52,356 bases of DNA from Acidobacteriota bacterium (GTDB lineage: Bacteria; Acidobacteriota; Terriglobia; Terriglobales; SCQP01), in contig JAJYIU010000027.1 of the NCBI GenBank assembly GCA_021789895.1, positions 1-52,356 on the forward strand, given 5' to 3'. Numbering within the stretch: position 1 is the first letter of the stretch; each line of letters opens with the position of its first letter. A program made the translations under genes and the position numbers. The notes beneath the pieces are model-generated. The model was not told the origin of the DNA. It saw only the letters and a list, made by a program, of their open reading frames with translations, and made no database searches. Positions 42,978 to 52,356 of this stretch are shown here, piece after piece.

Positions 42978-44102
42978 TTAGGCCAGGCCATCGAGAACTT
43001 TCTGATACATCGCTTCGTAGCGGGGAATAATTGCGCTCGCGCAAAAGCGCTCTTCCACCTGCGCCCGGGCCGCTTCCCCCATCTGCCGCAAGCGCTCCGG
43101 CGAGAGGAGCAATTCCAGCGCCGCTTCCGCCATCGCGGCGGTCTCGCCGACCTGGAACAGGCGCCCCGTGCGCCCGTCTTCGATCACTTCCGGCAGGCCG
43201 CCGACGCGGGTCGCAATCGCCGGAACCTGGTGGGCCATGGCCTCCAGCGCGGCCAGGCCGAAGGATTCCAGCTCGCTCGGCAGCAGCAGCAGATCGCTGA
43301 TCGAAAGATATTCTTCGATGCGCTCCTGCTTGCCTAAAAAATAAACCCGCTCGCCGACGCCCAACTGCCGGCTTAAGTGCTCGGCCGCGGCGCGGTCCGG
43401 ACCGTCGCCGATCATCAACAGCCGGCTGGGGTGTGCGGCCGTGATGCGCGCGAAGATCTGGATGGCGTCTTCGACCCGTTTGACCGGGCGGAAATTCGAC
43501 AGGTGCGCCAGCACGGCTTCCTGGTCCTGGGCAAATCGCCGCCGCAGCTCCGGCAGCGGCCGCCGCCGGTAGCGCTCGCAATTGACGAAATTGGGAATCA
43601 CCTCGATGGCGCGCTGCAGATCGAATTCGCGCAGGGTGCGCTCGCGTAGATATTGCGAGATCGCGGTCACGCCATCGCTGGCCGCGATGGAAAAGCGCGT
43701 AATCGGCAGATATGAGCGGTCGGCGCCCACCAGCGTGATGTCGGTGCCATGCAGAGTGGTGATGAAGGGCAGCCGGCGGCCGGCAATCGCCTGCGCCAGG
43801 TAGGCGCTGACGGAATGGGGAATGGCATAGTGCACGTGCAACAGGTCGAGGCGGGCGCTCTCCGCCAGTTCGGCCATCTTGCTGGCCAGCGCCAGCGCAT
43901 AGGGCGGGAAATCAAACAGCGGATAGTTGCTGACCGAGACTTCATGAAAAAAAATACGGGGTTGGGCCATGTCCAGCCGGATCGGCTGCGCATAGCTGAT
44001 GAAGTGCAGTTCATGGCCGCGTTCGGCCAGTTCCTTGCCCAGTTCCGTGGCGACAATGCCGCTGCCGCCGTAGGTGGGATAGCAAGTGACTCCAATCCGC
44101 AT
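42978..44102 (-). CDS. bshA: N-acetyl-alpha-D-glucosaminyl L-malate synthase BshA
   Basis: GT4-type glycosyltransferase that makes GlcNAc-malate, the first step of bacillithiol synthesis. Conserved BshA start MRIGVTCYPTYGGSGIVATEL, then LDLLHVHYAIPHSVSAYLA, and the GT-B C-terminal half with LLPSELESFGLAALEAMAHQ. ATG 44102 is chosen; an open stretch to 44165 is not conserved. The protein is 374 residues, normal. bshB and bshC are not in the window. Confidence 0.9.
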   Translation of the reverse strand: MRIGVTCYPTYGGSGIVATELGKELAERGHELHFISYAQPIRLDMAQPRIFFHEVSVSNYPLFDFPPYALALASKMAELAESARLDLLHVHYAIPHSVSAYLAQAIAGRRLPFITTLHGTDITLVGADRSYLPITRFSIAASDGVTAISQYLRERTLREFDLQRAIEVIPNFVNCERYRRRPLPELRRRFAQDQEAVLAHLSNFRPVKRVEDAIQIFARITAAHPSRLLMIGDGPDRAAAEHLSRQLGVGERVYFLGKQERIEEYLSISDLLLLPSELESFGLAALEAMAHQVPAIATRVGGLPEVIEDGRTGRLFQVGETAAMAEAALELLLSPERLRQMGEAARAQVEERFCASAIIPRYEAMYQKVLDGLA

Positions 44103-44165
44103 CACTAAAAAGCTTACCTCGCCCCCGCCCGCCACGGCGGAAGGCCGGCGCGGACCGGCCGCCAC

Positions 44166-44212
44166 AAAAAAAAAGAAAGCCGGCCCGATTCCCCCCGGAA
44201 AGGCCGGCTTTC
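44166..44212 (-). terminator. Intrinsic terminator on the minus strand
   Basis: GGCCGGCTTTC and GAAAGCCGGCC (44212-44202 and 44185-44175 on the plus scale) form an 11-bp stem with a 16-nt loop, followed on the minus strand by an uninterrupted run of T (44174-44166). It would end transcription coming from dedA before bshA, so bshA probably has its own promoter. Confidence 0.85.
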
Positions 44213-44394
44213 ATTTTGCCCGATCAATGCTGACCGGTATTTGCATTGGATAGCTGCAATTGGCCCGCCAAACCATGTCGGCCGGTTCGAAAAATGTAAG
44301 TTATAGAATTTACGATCTTTAATCAAATGGCTGGAGTTGGCTCAATAAGCAAGTTCTGCGCGGGGCCTGGCACAAAAGTATCCAATTGCGGTGC
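44213..44394. other. Short intergenic region after dedA, nothing recognised
   Basis: The 182-nt gap downstream of dedA (minus strand) holds AT-richer sequence before the terminator but no gene, RNA or repeat that I can identify. Confidence 0.4.
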
Positions 44395-45027
44395 TTAGCG
44401 GGACGCGAGGCCGTCGTGGCGCTCATGCAGGTGCTTGTACACCCAGAGTCCCAGCAGGACGGCAAGCGCGGCGGCGATGAGCAGGTCGAAGCGGTGAAAA
44501 TAGGTGGCGAGCGACGGCCAATGCTCGCCCAGTTTCAGGCCGGCCCAGGCCAAAGCCCAGCACCAGGGCAGTGAGCCGGCAGCGGTATAGAGTAGAAAAC
44601 GGCCCAGCGGCATGCGCGCGATGCCGGCGGGCAGGGAGATGAAGGTCCGCACGACCGGCAACACCCGGCTGACCAGCACGGTGAGGCTGCCCTGGCGTTG
44701 GAACCAGCGTTCGCCGCGCGCCAGATCGCGCGGGGAAAGCAGAATCCAGCGTCCATAGCGTTCCGCCGCCGGACGCCCGCCCAGTATGCCGACGCCATAA
44801 GCCAGCACGGAACCGAGCACGCAGCCGGCGGTCGCCACCCAGGCCACCGGCCAGAGCTGAAAACGCCCCTGCAAGACCAGAAATCCGGAAAACGGAAGGA
44901 TGACTTCCGAAGGGATAGGAATGCAGGCGGATTCGAAGGTCATCAGCGCCAGCACGCCCCAATACCCCCAGCTGGAGATCAGAGATGTAATCGCATGGCC
45001 CAGCGTCCCCAGCGGGTGCAGTGACAT
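44395..45027 (-). CDS. DedA-family membrane protein
   Basis: This 210-residue protein has four to five hydrophobic segments and the DedA pattern FESACIPIPSEVILPFSGFL, then GSVLAYGVGILGG and RVLPVVRTFISLPAGIARMP. DedA proteins are VTT-fold transporters or scramblases implicated in lipid-carrier recycling and envelope stress. It ends 182 nt before the terminator at 44212. An ATG at 45027 with the natural N-terminus MSLHPLGTLGHAI is used. Confidence 0.88.
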   Translation of the reverse strand: MSLHPLGTLGHAITSLISSWGYWGVLALMTFESACIPIPSEVILPFSGFLVLQGRFQLWPVAWVATAGCVLGSVLAYGVGILGGRPAAERYGRWILLSPRDLARGERWFQRQGSLTVLVSRVLPVVRTFISLPAGIARMPLGRFLLYTAAGSLPWCWALAWAGLKLGEHWPSLATYFHRFDLLIAAALAVLLGLWVYKHLHERHDGLASR

Positions 45028-45264
45028 ATAGCTGCCATTTTACCGGAATGCGCAGCCGCGCCCCGGAACGGTTTGCCGCCGCTTAATCTGGTGTAGTCTG
45101 AGCTAGAGGGGGGCTAGAAGTGGCTTCATAGATCAGGTAAAGCAGCGGGTAAAGGAAGGCTGCGGCTCTAAGCGAACAAACCCCACGGTTTTTGCGGCGC
45201 GGCGAGCGGGAAACGAGCGGAGGCAAAGCCGCGGAGATTTTGACCATGGCGCCAACGATGTTTT

Positions 45265-47385
45265 ATGAAAACCACCTCTAAAATCCTGCGTCGAGTGCTG
45301 CTGTTGGGGCTGGCCGCGTTGGGCTGGCCGGCGATGATGACGGCGCAGCAGGCGAAGCCGGCAATGGCGTCGCCGCCGGCCGCGGCCCAACCTGCGCCGG
45401 CGGCCGCTTCGGATCCGGCAGCGGCTTATTACCATTACATGCTGGGGCGCTGGTATGAAGATCGCGCCGGCATGCTCGGCGGCCCCGAGAACGTGCGCAT
45501 GGCGATCGAACAATTCCGCGAAGCCATGCATGCCGATCCGGGCTCGGCCTATCTGCCCGCGCAGATGGCGAGCCTGCTCTTCCGCGCCGGGCGCACCGGA
45601 GACGCCATCCGGCTGGCGCGCAGCGTCGTGCGCAGCCATCCGAAGAATCTTGAAGCGCACGAGCTGCTCGGCTGGCTCTACACCCGCCTGCTGGGCAACG
45701 AACACGATCGCTCCACCCATGCGCTGCTCGATCTCGCGATCGAGCAATACCAGATCATGGTGCGGCTGCGTCCGGGCGATGTGAAGAACCACTACCGCCT
45801 GTCGGAGCTTTACCTGGCTAATCATCAGCTTCCCCAAGCCGCGGCGGAACTGCATGCCACCTTGCGCCTCCGGCCCGGATATTCCAAAGCCGTCACCCGC
45901 CTGATCGAGCTTTACGGGCAGGAGGACCAACTCGACACCGCGCGCGCGGTGCTGCAGAAAGTGCCCGCCGGGGCGCGCACCGCGCCGATGCTGGCTGCCA
46001 TCGCGCGCGCCGAGGGGGATCATCAACATCCCCATGCGGCCATGCGCGACTGGCGCGCAGCGCTGCAACTGGACGACTCGAATCGCGAGTATCACAGCGC
46101 GCTGGCCGGCCTGCTGGCGCATTTTGGCTCCGCGCGCGAGGCGATTGGGCAATACCGCTGGCTGGCCCGGAACAATCCGCAGGACGCCCGTGCCTGGCTG
46201 CAACTGACCGCGTTATATGAAAAAGAAGGCGAGTTTCCCCGCGCCGACGCCGCCCTCCGCCAGGCGGCGCAACTGCTGCCCGACAGCCCCGCGGAAATCG
46301 GCTACTACCAGGCCATCTTGAACGAGGCTGAGGGCAAATTTGCCCAAGCCATCGCGGTGCTGCAGCATTGGCTGCACCAGACGGCGCAGCCTAACGGATA
46401 TTCCGGCGAAGCGGCTTTCGACCGCAGCGCCTTTCTGCAGGAGCTGGGACGGCTGGAGCGCTCCCAGGGCAACCTGCCGGCGGCCTTGGACGCATTTCAC
46501 CAGATGCAGGCGCTGGGACCCAATGCCGACCGCCATGCCTGGATGGAGCTGGCCGAGACCTATCGCCGGCAGCATCAATATGCGCAAGCGCTGAACGCCG
46601 CCCGTCAGGGGCTGGCGCACTATCCCAACAGCCAGGCGCTGCGCATCAGCGCTTCCCTGCTGCAAGCCGAGACCGGAGCGGTGGAAACGGGGCTGGCCAC
46701 GCTGCAGCCGCTGCTCACGCTCAATCCCAACGATCCGGAAATCCTGCTGGTTTCCGCCCAGATCAATCAGGCGGGCAAGCGCTGGCCGGCCGCGATCGGC
46801 GACGCCCGGCGCGCGGCGCGCCTGGCCACCAGCAATCAGACCCGCAGTGAGGCGGCGCTGGTGCTGGCGGACATCTGCAATCAGCGGCGGCAGTTCAAGC
46901 GCGCCGACGGCTATTACCGCCGGGCGCTGGCGCTGAGCCCCCGCAGCCCGATGGTGCTCAACGATTACGGCTACATGCTGGCCGACCGGGGCGTGGATTT
47001 ACGCCGCGCGCTGGCCTATATCCAGCAGGCCGTCCACCTTTCCGCCCACAACGGCGCCTACCTCGACAGCCTCGGCTGGGTGCAGTTCAAGCTGCATCTC
47101 TGGCCCGAGGCGGCCGCCAATCTGCGCCAGGCGAACCAATTGCAGTACCAGGACCCGACCGTGCTCGGCCACCTGGGATTTTTTTATCTGAGCACCGGCC
47201 ACGCCCGGCTGGCGGTCGAGTACTTGTCGCAGGCGGTGGAAGCCTGGCGCACCGCAGCCCCCGGCGATTTTGATTCGCGCCAGGCGGCCCGCACCCGCCA
47301 ATGGCTGCGCCGCGCCCGCAAAGAGCTCTCGCGGCGGCTGAAAGCCGGCCCCACCCCTCCCTCCCATACCCTGCCGAAAACATGA
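45265..47385 (+). CDS. Exported TPR-repeat protein
   Basis: This 706-residue protein has a signal peptide (KILRRVLLLGLAALGWPAMM, about 6-25) and about a dozen TPR units (e.g. AQMASLLFRAGRTGDAIRLA, LSELYLANHQLPQAAAELHA, LTALYEKEGEFPRADAALR). The last third has the YGYMLADRGVDLRRALAYIQ type of TPR found in acidobacterial secretion and adaptor proteins. The repeats are normal, divergent TPRs, unlike the homogenised ones at 31.1-31.8 kb. The role is unknown, perhaps a scaffold in the cell envelope. Confidence 0.85.
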   Translation: MKTTSKILRRVLLLGLAALGWPAMMTAQQAKPAMASPPAAAQPAPAAASDPAAAYYHYMLGRWYEDRAGMLGGPENVRMAIEQFREAMHADPGSAYLPAQMASLLFRAGRTGDAIRLARSVVRSHPKNLEAHELLGWLYTRLLGNEHDRSTHALLDLAIEQYQIMVRLRPGDVKNHYRLSELYLANHQLPQAAAELHATLRLRPGYSKAVTRLIELYGQEDQLDTARAVLQKVPAGARTAPMLAAIARAEGDHQHPHAAMRDWRAALQLDDSNREYHSALAGLLAHFGSAREAIGQYRWLARNNPQDARAWLQLTALYEKEGEFPRADAALRQAAQLLPDSPAEIGYYQAILNEAEGKFAQAIAVLQHWLHQTAQPNGYSGEAAFDRSAFLQELGRLERSQGNLPAALDAFHQMQALGPNADRHAWMELAETYRRQHQYAQALNAARQGLAHYPNSQALRISASLLQAETGAVETGLATLQPLLTLNPNDPEILLVSAQINQAGKRWPAAIGDARRAARLATSNQTRSEAALVLADICNQRRQFKRADGYYRRALALSPRSPMVLNDYGYMLADRGVDLRRALAYIQQAVHLSAHNGAYLDSLGWVQFKLHLWPEAAANLRQANQLQYQDPTVLGHLGFFYLSTGHARLAVEYLSQAVEAWRTAAPGDFDSRQAARTRQWLRRARKELSRRLKAGPTPPSHTLPKT

Positions 47386-47411
47386 ATTCGCCCCGGTTTT
47401 TCCGCTATAAT
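47383..47411 (+). promoter_or_regulatory. Likely greA promoter
   Basis: A perfect -10 TATAAT (47406-47411) lies 47 nt before the greA ATG. The region 17 nt upstream (TGAATT) is a poor -35. So it may be a weak or extended promoter overlapping the end of the TPR gene. Confidence 0.45.
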
Positions 47412-47458
47412 CGGCTAGTCGCCGCGTGCCCTTGCGCGGCTTTCTTTTCCGCGCCATC

Positions 47459-47962
47459 ATGTCTGTCAAAATCAAGGAAAAATTAGAACGCGAAGTGCAG
47501 CAGCTCGAGCACGAACTCACGGTGGAGCTTCCGGCCGAGCTCAAGCGCGCCGTGGCGCTCGGAGATCTGAGCGAGAACGCCGAATATCATATGGCCAAGC
47601 AGCGGCAGGAATACGTGGCCGCGCGGCTGAAGCAGTTGAAGAAGCGCCTCTCCGATCTCAGCCTGATCAATCTCAACAACATTCCCCACGACCGCGCCGC
47701 CTACGGCTCGGTGTTGAAGCTGCGCGATGTGGATAAGGACGAAACTGTCGAATACCGGCTGGTTTCCAGCGAAGAGGCCGACGTGCCGCGCGGCCTGATT
47801 TCCACTTCTTCCCCCATCGGCCGCGGCCTGATGGGCAAGCAGGTGGGCGACAGCGTTCGCATCCAAACCCCGAAGGGAGCGCGCGAGTTCGAAGTGCAAT
47901 CCGTGCAGACCCTGCACGATCAGGACGAGGAGCCGGGCGAGGAAGCCGCGCCGCCCGCCTGA
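47459..47962 (+). CDS. greA: Transcription elongation factor GreA/GreB
   Basis: This 167-residue protein has the N-terminal coiled coil (KIKEKLEREVQQLEHEL, GDLSENAEYHMAKQRQ with the catalytic acidic tip) and the C-terminal FKBP-like domain (GLISTSSPIGRGLMGKQVGD). It stimulates RNA cleavage in backtracked polymerase. ATG 47459 is used; a GTG-like in-frame start upstream gives an unconserved MPLRGFLFRA. It is followed 7 nt later by the phosphatidyltransferase gene. Confidence 0.93.
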   Translation: MSVKIKEKLEREVQQLEHELTVELPAELKRAVALGDLSENAEYHMAKQRQEYVAARLKQLKKRLSDLSLINLNNIPHDRAAYGSVLKLRDVDKDETVEYRLVSSEEADVPRGLISTSSPIGRGLMGKQVGDSVRIQTPKGAREFEVQSVQTLHDQDEEPGEEAAPPA

Positions 47963-47969
47963 GCCGCCT

Positions 47970-48632
47970 GTGACCTACACCAGCGCCATTGGACACGGCT
48001 GTAAATGGATCCTCGACCGGCTGGTGCGCGCCTTGGCGCTGGCCCGCATCCACCCCAACGTCCTTACCTTTATCGGCCTGATGATCAACATCGTCGCCGC
48101 GGTGTTGTTCGGCAACGGCGCCTTTTTCGCCGCCGGCCTGGTGATCCTGGCCGCCGGCATCTTCGACATGGTGGACGGGCGCGTGGCCCGCGTCACCAAT
48201 ACTGTCAGCCATTTCGGCGCCTTCTTCGATTCCGTCGTGGACCGCTATTCGGATCTGGCGCTGTATTTCGGATTGCTGGTTTACTACGCCCGCATCAACC
48301 GCTTCTTCTACGTCGTGCTGACGGCCATCGTCATGACCGGCTCGGTGATGGTCAGCTACGCGCGGGCGCGGGCGGAGTCGGAAATTCCCACCTGCAAGGT
48401 AGGCTTCATGGAGCGCCCGGAGCGGATCGTGCTGGTGATTCTGGGCGCGTTATTCAATCGCATGGCGCCGGTGCTGTGGGTGATTGCCGTGCTCTCCAAC
48501 ATCACCGTCGTGCACCGCATCGTGTACACGCTGCGCGAGACCCGCAAACTGGATCTGGCGATCGCGCCGGCCGCGGGCGCGGCCACGCCGGCCGCCCCCG
48601 ATCCCGGCCTGCTCGAGCGCACCGCGCGCTGA
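47970..48632 (+). CDS. CDP-alcohol phosphatidyltransferase
   Basis: This 220-residue membrane protein with a GTG start has the diagnostic motif D-x2-D-G-x2-A-R-x8-G-x3-D-x3-D (FDMVDGRVARVTNTVSHFGAF followed by FDSVVDRYSD). About six TM segments. Such enzymes swap an alcohol for CMP on CDP-diacylglycerol and make phospholipid headgroups, for example phosphatidylglycerophosphate or phosphatidylinositol phosphate. The acceptor cannot be told. It is separated from greA by only 7 nt. Confidence 0.88.
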   Translation: MTYTSAIGHGCKWILDRLVRALALARIHPNVLTFIGLMINIVAAVLFGNGAFFAAGLVILAAGIFDMVDGRVARVTNTVSHFGAFFDSVVDRYSDLALYFGLLVYYARINRFFYVVLTAIVMTGSVMVSYARARAESEIPTCKVGFMERPERIVLVILGALFNRMAPVLWVIAVLSNITVVHRIVYTLRETRKLDLAIAPAAGAATPAAPDPGLLERTAR

Positions 48633-48645
48633 AATCAGCTTGAAT

Positions 48646-51477
48646 TTATAGTGCGCTCAGGCTGGCTTCGATTTTTTCGAGCTGCAGGCGGCGCTCGCCC
48701 AGTTGTGCGCGGGTTTGTTCCACGATATCCGGCCGGGCATTTTGGACGAAGCTGGGGTTGGCAAGCTGGTGCTCGAGACTGGCGACGCCGCGGGCGAGGC
48801 GTTCGCGTTCTTTTTCCAGGCGCTGGCGCTCGGCGGCGATGTCCACGAAAGCGTCGATATCCAGTTGCGCGTCGAAATCCGGGCTGGCGAGATGGCCGAG
48901 GCGCCGGTGGCCGTGGCCGGTGGCTGCAGCCAGCCATTCAATTTCTCCCGCACCGGCTAAGCAGCGAAGCGCCAGTTGAGCAAACGCCGGCTCCAGGACG
49001 GCCAGGGCCGGAGCCTGCAGGTGCAGGCGCGGCCGGGCGGCGGCGGGAAGGCGCAATTCGGCGCGCAGGCTGCGGATGCGGGCGATGAGGTCCTGCAAAG
49101 TCTCCGTGGCGGCGATGACGCCGGCGGCGGCGGCCAGCGCTTGCGAGAGATCCGGGCTGAATGCCGGCCAGGCGGCCAGCGCCAGGGTGGGCGCCGGCGC
49201 GGCCTCGCCCCATAGCGCTCGCCAGAGCTCTTCGGTGAGGAAGGGCATGAACGGGTGCAGCAGGCGCAGCCAGGCTTCAAAGGCGCCGGCGAGCAGGTCG
49301 GCGGTGAAGCGCGCGATCTTCCTGCGCGCCTCATCTTGCGGGTCGTTTTTCCAATCTTGAAAGCGCAGCTTGGCGAACTCGATCTGCCAGTCGCAAAACT
49401 CGTTCCAGACGAAGCGATAGACGGTTTGCGCGGCTTCATGAAACTCGAAACGCTGCAGGTGGCCGTGAATTTTATCCCGGGTGCCAGCCAGACGGCTGAG
49501 CAGCCAGGATGATTCGGGGGCATATTGCCGTTCCTGGTCGGCGTAGAGCAGGAAAGAATACTCGGAGAATTCACGCTGGCGGGCGCGCCAGGTCTCGGCG
49601 CTCCAGATGCCGGCCTGCTCGAGCTCGTTGAGCGCGCCGAAAAGGAAGCGGGCGGCATTCCAGATTTTGTTGGCGAAAGCGGCATAGCCGGCCATGCGCT
49701 CTTCGCTTAAGGCGATATCGGTGCCGGGGGCGGCCATCGAGGCGAGGGTGAAGCGCACGGCGTCGGTGCCGTATTTTTCCGTCATCGCCAGCGGATCGAT
49801 GACGTTGCCCTTGGTCTTCGACATCTTCTGCTTTTCCGCGTCGCGCACCAGCGCATGGATATAGACCTGGCGGAAGGGAACGGCATTTTCAAGAGAGTCT
49901 GAAGGCGGGGAAGAAGGCGTATGTTTCGGGTCAAAATGGCAGCCCATCATAATCATGCGGGCGACCCAGAAAAAGAGGATATCGAAGCCGGTGACCAGCA
50001 AGGAAGTGGGATAGAAGGCTGTTAAATCCGCGGTTTGATCGGGCCAGCCGAGAGTGGAAAAAGGCCAGAGCGCGGAGCTGAACCAGGTATCGAGCACATC
50101 CGCATCCTGGCGCACGGAGCCGCCGCATTGCGGGCAGGCGGGCGGCGCCTCGCGCTGCACGATGGGATTTTGATTCTGCGGATCGCAGGCGTCGCAGTAC
50201 CAGGCCGGAATGCGGTGTCCCCACCAGAGCTGGCGCGAGATGCACCAGTCGTGGATGTTGTGCATCCAGCCGAGATAAATGGCGGCGTAATTTTCCGGAA
50301 CAAACTGGATATGGCCTTTTTCGACCGCTTGAATCGCGAGATTTGCCAGGCTGCCGGGATCTTCCACCGATCCGACTTTCACAAACCACTGGATGGAAAG
50401 CCGGGGCTCGACCGGAGTGCGGCAGCGCTGGCAGAGGGCGGCGGCCAGGCGGTAGTCTTCAGTTTTTTCCAGCAGCCCGGCGGTTTCGAGATCGGCGAGG
50501 ATGCGCTGGCGGGCCAGCGCGCGGTCGAGCCCGGCGTAGGCGCCGGCATGGGAGTTGAGCACGCCGGCTTCGTCCATGATCTCAATTTCTTCCAGCCCAT
50601 GCCGCCGCCCGGCGGTGAAGTCGTTGGCGTCGTGCGCGGGGGTGATTTTCACCACGCCCGAGCCAAACTCGGGCTGGGCGATCTCGTCGGCGAGCACGGG
50701 CACGTCGCGCGCGCTCAGCGGCACGCGCACCCGGCGGCCGGTCCAGTCGGCATAGCGCGCGTCGCGCGGGTGGACGGCGACGGCGGTATCGCCGGGAATG
50801 GTTTCCGGACGGGTGGTGGCGACTACCAGCGCGCGCGCGGAATCTTCGGCGTCGAGATAGCGGACCCAATAGAGCCGGCCTGGCGAGTCTTCGTGGATGA
50901 CCTCGAGGTCGCTGAGCGCGGTGAGGCAGCGCGGGCACCAGTTGACCATGTAGCGGCCGCGATAGATGCGACGCTCATCCCAGAGCCGGACGAAGACTTC
51001 GCGCACCGCGCGGGACAAGCCCGGATCGAGAGTGAAGCGTTCGCGGCCCCAGTCGCAGGAGGCGCCCAGGCGGATCATCTGTTTTTTGATCGTGCCGCCG
51101 TACTGCTCTTTCCATTCCCAGACTTTTTGCTCAAACGCCTCGCGCCCCAGCTCGCGCCGCGTCCGCCCCTGCCGGGCCAGCTCGCGCTCGACCACCATCT
51201 GGGTGGCAATGCCGGCGTGGTCGGTGCCGGGCAGCCAGAGCACGTTTTCGCCGCGCATGCGATGCCAGCGCGCCAGAATGTCAATCAGGGTGTGCTCGAG
51301 CATGTGGCCCATGTGCAGCGCGCCGGTGACGTTGGGCGGGGGAATCACCAGCGACCAGCGGGGGCGCGGGTCGGCGGCATCGCTGCGGGCGTGAAACCAG
51401 TCGCGGCTATGCCAGCGCTCCGCCAGCGGCGGTTCGATGGCGGCGGGGGCGTAAGTTTTATCGAGTGCGGGCAGCAT
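48646..51477 (-). CDS. valS: Valyl-tRNA synthetase
   Basis: This 943-residue class I synthetase has PPNVTGALHMGHML (HIGH motif), KMSKTKGNV (KMSKS), the editing domain (SGVVKITPAHDANDF) and a zinc-finger-like C-x2-C-x(n)-C-x2-C in the catalytic insert (YCDACDPQNQ, CPQCGGS). The C-terminus is the long coiled coil typical of ValRS (RQRLEKERERLARGVASLEH). ATG 51477 is used. It points away from the 16S rRNA gene. Confidence 0.97.
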   Translation of the reverse strand: MLPALDKTYAPAAIEPPLAERWHSRDWFHARSDAADPRPRWSLVIPPPNVTGALHMGHMLEHTLIDILARWHRMRGENVLWLPGTDHAGIATQMVVERELARQGRTRRELGREAFEQKVWEWKEQYGGTIKKQMIRLGASCDWGRERFTLDPGLSRAVREVFVRLWDERRIYRGRYMVNWCPRCLTALSDLEVIHEDSPGRLYWVRYLDAEDSARALVVATTRPETIPGDTAVAVHPRDARYADWTGRRVRVPLSARDVPVLADEIAQPEFGSGVVKITPAHDANDFTAGRRHGLEEIEIMDEAGVLNSHAGAYAGLDRALARQRILADLETAGLLEKTEDYRLAAALCQRCRTPVEPRLSIQWFVKVGSVEDPGSLANLAIQAVEKGHIQFVPENYAAIYLGWMHNIHDWCISRQLWWGHRIPAWYCDACDPQNQNPIVQREAPPACPQCGGSVRQDADVLDTWFSSALWPFSTLGWPDQTADLTAFYPTSLLVTGFDILFFWVARMIMMGCHFDPKHTPSSPPSDSLENAVPFRQVYIHALVRDAEKQKMSKTKGNVIDPLAMTEKYGTDAVRFTLASMAAPGTDIALSEERMAGYAAFANKIWNAARFLFGALNELEQAGIWSAETWRARQREFSEYSFLLYADQERQYAPESSWLLSRLAGTRDKIHGHLQRFEFHEAAQTVYRFVWNEFCDWQIEFAKLRFQDWKNDPQDEARRKIARFTADLLAGAFEAWLRLLHPFMPFLTEELWRALWGEAAPAPTLALAAWPAFSPDLSQALAAAAGVIAATETLQDLIARIRSLRAELRLPAAARPRLHLQAPALAVLEPAFAQLALRCLAGAGEIEWLAAATGHGHRRLGHLASPDFDAQLDIDAFVDIAAERQRLEKERERLARGVASLEHQLANPSFVQNARPDIVEQTRAQLGERRLQLEKIEASLSAL

Positions 51478-51965
51478 GAAAAGCGCGCCGGCGCCGGGCT
51501 TCGCCGCGCCATGGCGAAATCAAAATCAATGCTACACGAAGTCGCGCCGGCGTTGATTTCACCGCCGCAGTTGACAGCCGCCGCCGGTGCGAGTAGGATT
51601 AAATAAGCTTCGAGCCGTGCGAAACGCCGGCGCGAGATTCCCCAACTGCCAAGCCCAGCGCCGTGGATCAAACCAGAGGCGCGGGAGTGTGGCAGGGATG
51701 GGAAAGAAGCAGCCTGGGGTTGACGGTGAAAAGGACTCTGGGTTAAGATGGGAAGGTTTCGAGGACGGAGTTTGGATTTTACAAAAAATCCGGCTTCGGG
51801 TTGGCCCCAGAAGGGGCACCGGTCGCGGCGCTCGCCGCAATCGGGATCGCTGTTTGACAACTTGGGATTGAACACGCCAGAAATCAATAATCCTTTATAG
51901 GGTTTCGAGGCCAGAGCGACACTCGACAATTTCCACCTTCGCCCGCAAGGGCGGGGGGAAAGGTT
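51478..51965. other. 488-nt gap before 16S rRNA (valS start to rRNA leader), no gene recognised
   Basis: The gap should hold the divergent promoters of valS and the rRNA operon. TTGACA at 51854-51859 is a consensus -35, but no convincing -10 follows at 16-18 nt, so it stays tentative. CGCCC-GCAA-GGGCG (51940-51953) forms a small hairpin just before a T6 run (51964-51969) near the 16S start; it may be part of the leader or of RNase III processing. No tRNA was seen. Confidence 0.4.

Positions 51966-52356
<391 letters not shown>

Noticed and set aside
51478-51965. tRNA or small RNA gene between valS and 16S
   Set aside because: No cloverleaf-like or CCA-terminated segment was seen by eye.

Overview
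The window (about 52 kb) looks like chromosomal DNA of a GC-rich, Gram-negative bacterium, most likely an acidobacterium (Acidobacteriota). The 5' part of a 16S rRNA gene at the right end has an acidobacteria-like V1-V3 region. A small secreted protein at 40.9 kb resembles a family I associate with this phylum, and there is a bshA (bacillithiol) gene. The taxonomic call is made by eye, without a database comparison.

Layout. 1-16.1 kb: end of tuf, then the whole S10-spc-alpha ribosomal supercluster in canonical order (rpsJ to rplQ, with secY, adk, map, infA and rpoA). 16.2-22.0 kb: a lower-GC, oppositely oriented three-gene operon encoding an SF2 helicase with a C-terminal PD-(D/E)xK-like nuclease motif, a SIR2-APAZ protein and a short catalytically dead prokaryotic Argonaute. 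This is a short-Argonaute/SIR2 (SPARSA-type) abortive-infection system with an unusual third, promoter-proximal gene. 22.3-23.9 kb: an AsmA-like protein. 24.0-29.3 kb: more accessory genes, namely an MT-A70 adenine methyltransferase next to a BglII/BstYI-type restriction endonuclease, a D5/SF3-like ATPase typical of mobile elements, and a MbcA/ParS-RES toxin-antitoxin pair. 29.4-31 kb: a secreted S10 carboxypeptidase. 31.0-34.0 kb: another lower-GC cassette, a P-loop ATPase overlapping a protein with six nearly identical 40-residue TPR units, which resembles a split STAND-type (NLR-like) receptor. 34.2-51.5 kb: mostly ordinary genes (murB, amidohydrolase, PAP2 phosphatase, FtsX-like permease plus lipoprotein, SDR, bshA, dedA, TPR protein, greA, CDP-alcohol phosphatidyltransferase, valS). 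One stands out: an AhpD-like gene at 38.0-38.5 kb with an in-frame TGA exactly where the second Cys of CxxC belongs, followed at 20 nt by a hairpin that fits a bacterial SECIS, so it is a candidate selenoprotein. 51.97 kb to the end: start of 16S rRNA.

How the genes work together. The ribosomal supercluster is tightly packed with many ATGA overlaps. The accessory genes form a defence-rich neighbourhood: two predicted NAD+-depleting effectors of different chemistry (SIR2 and RES), a restriction-modification pair and a possible STAND-like module. The strongest candidates for something new are the helicase-nuclease/SIR2-APAZ/pAgo operon with its recognisable promoter, the split ATPase/TPR module with homogenised repeats, and the CxxU AhpD protein. 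Also unusual is the infA translation start, where a hairpin appears to loop out the bases between Shine-Dalgarno and start codon.
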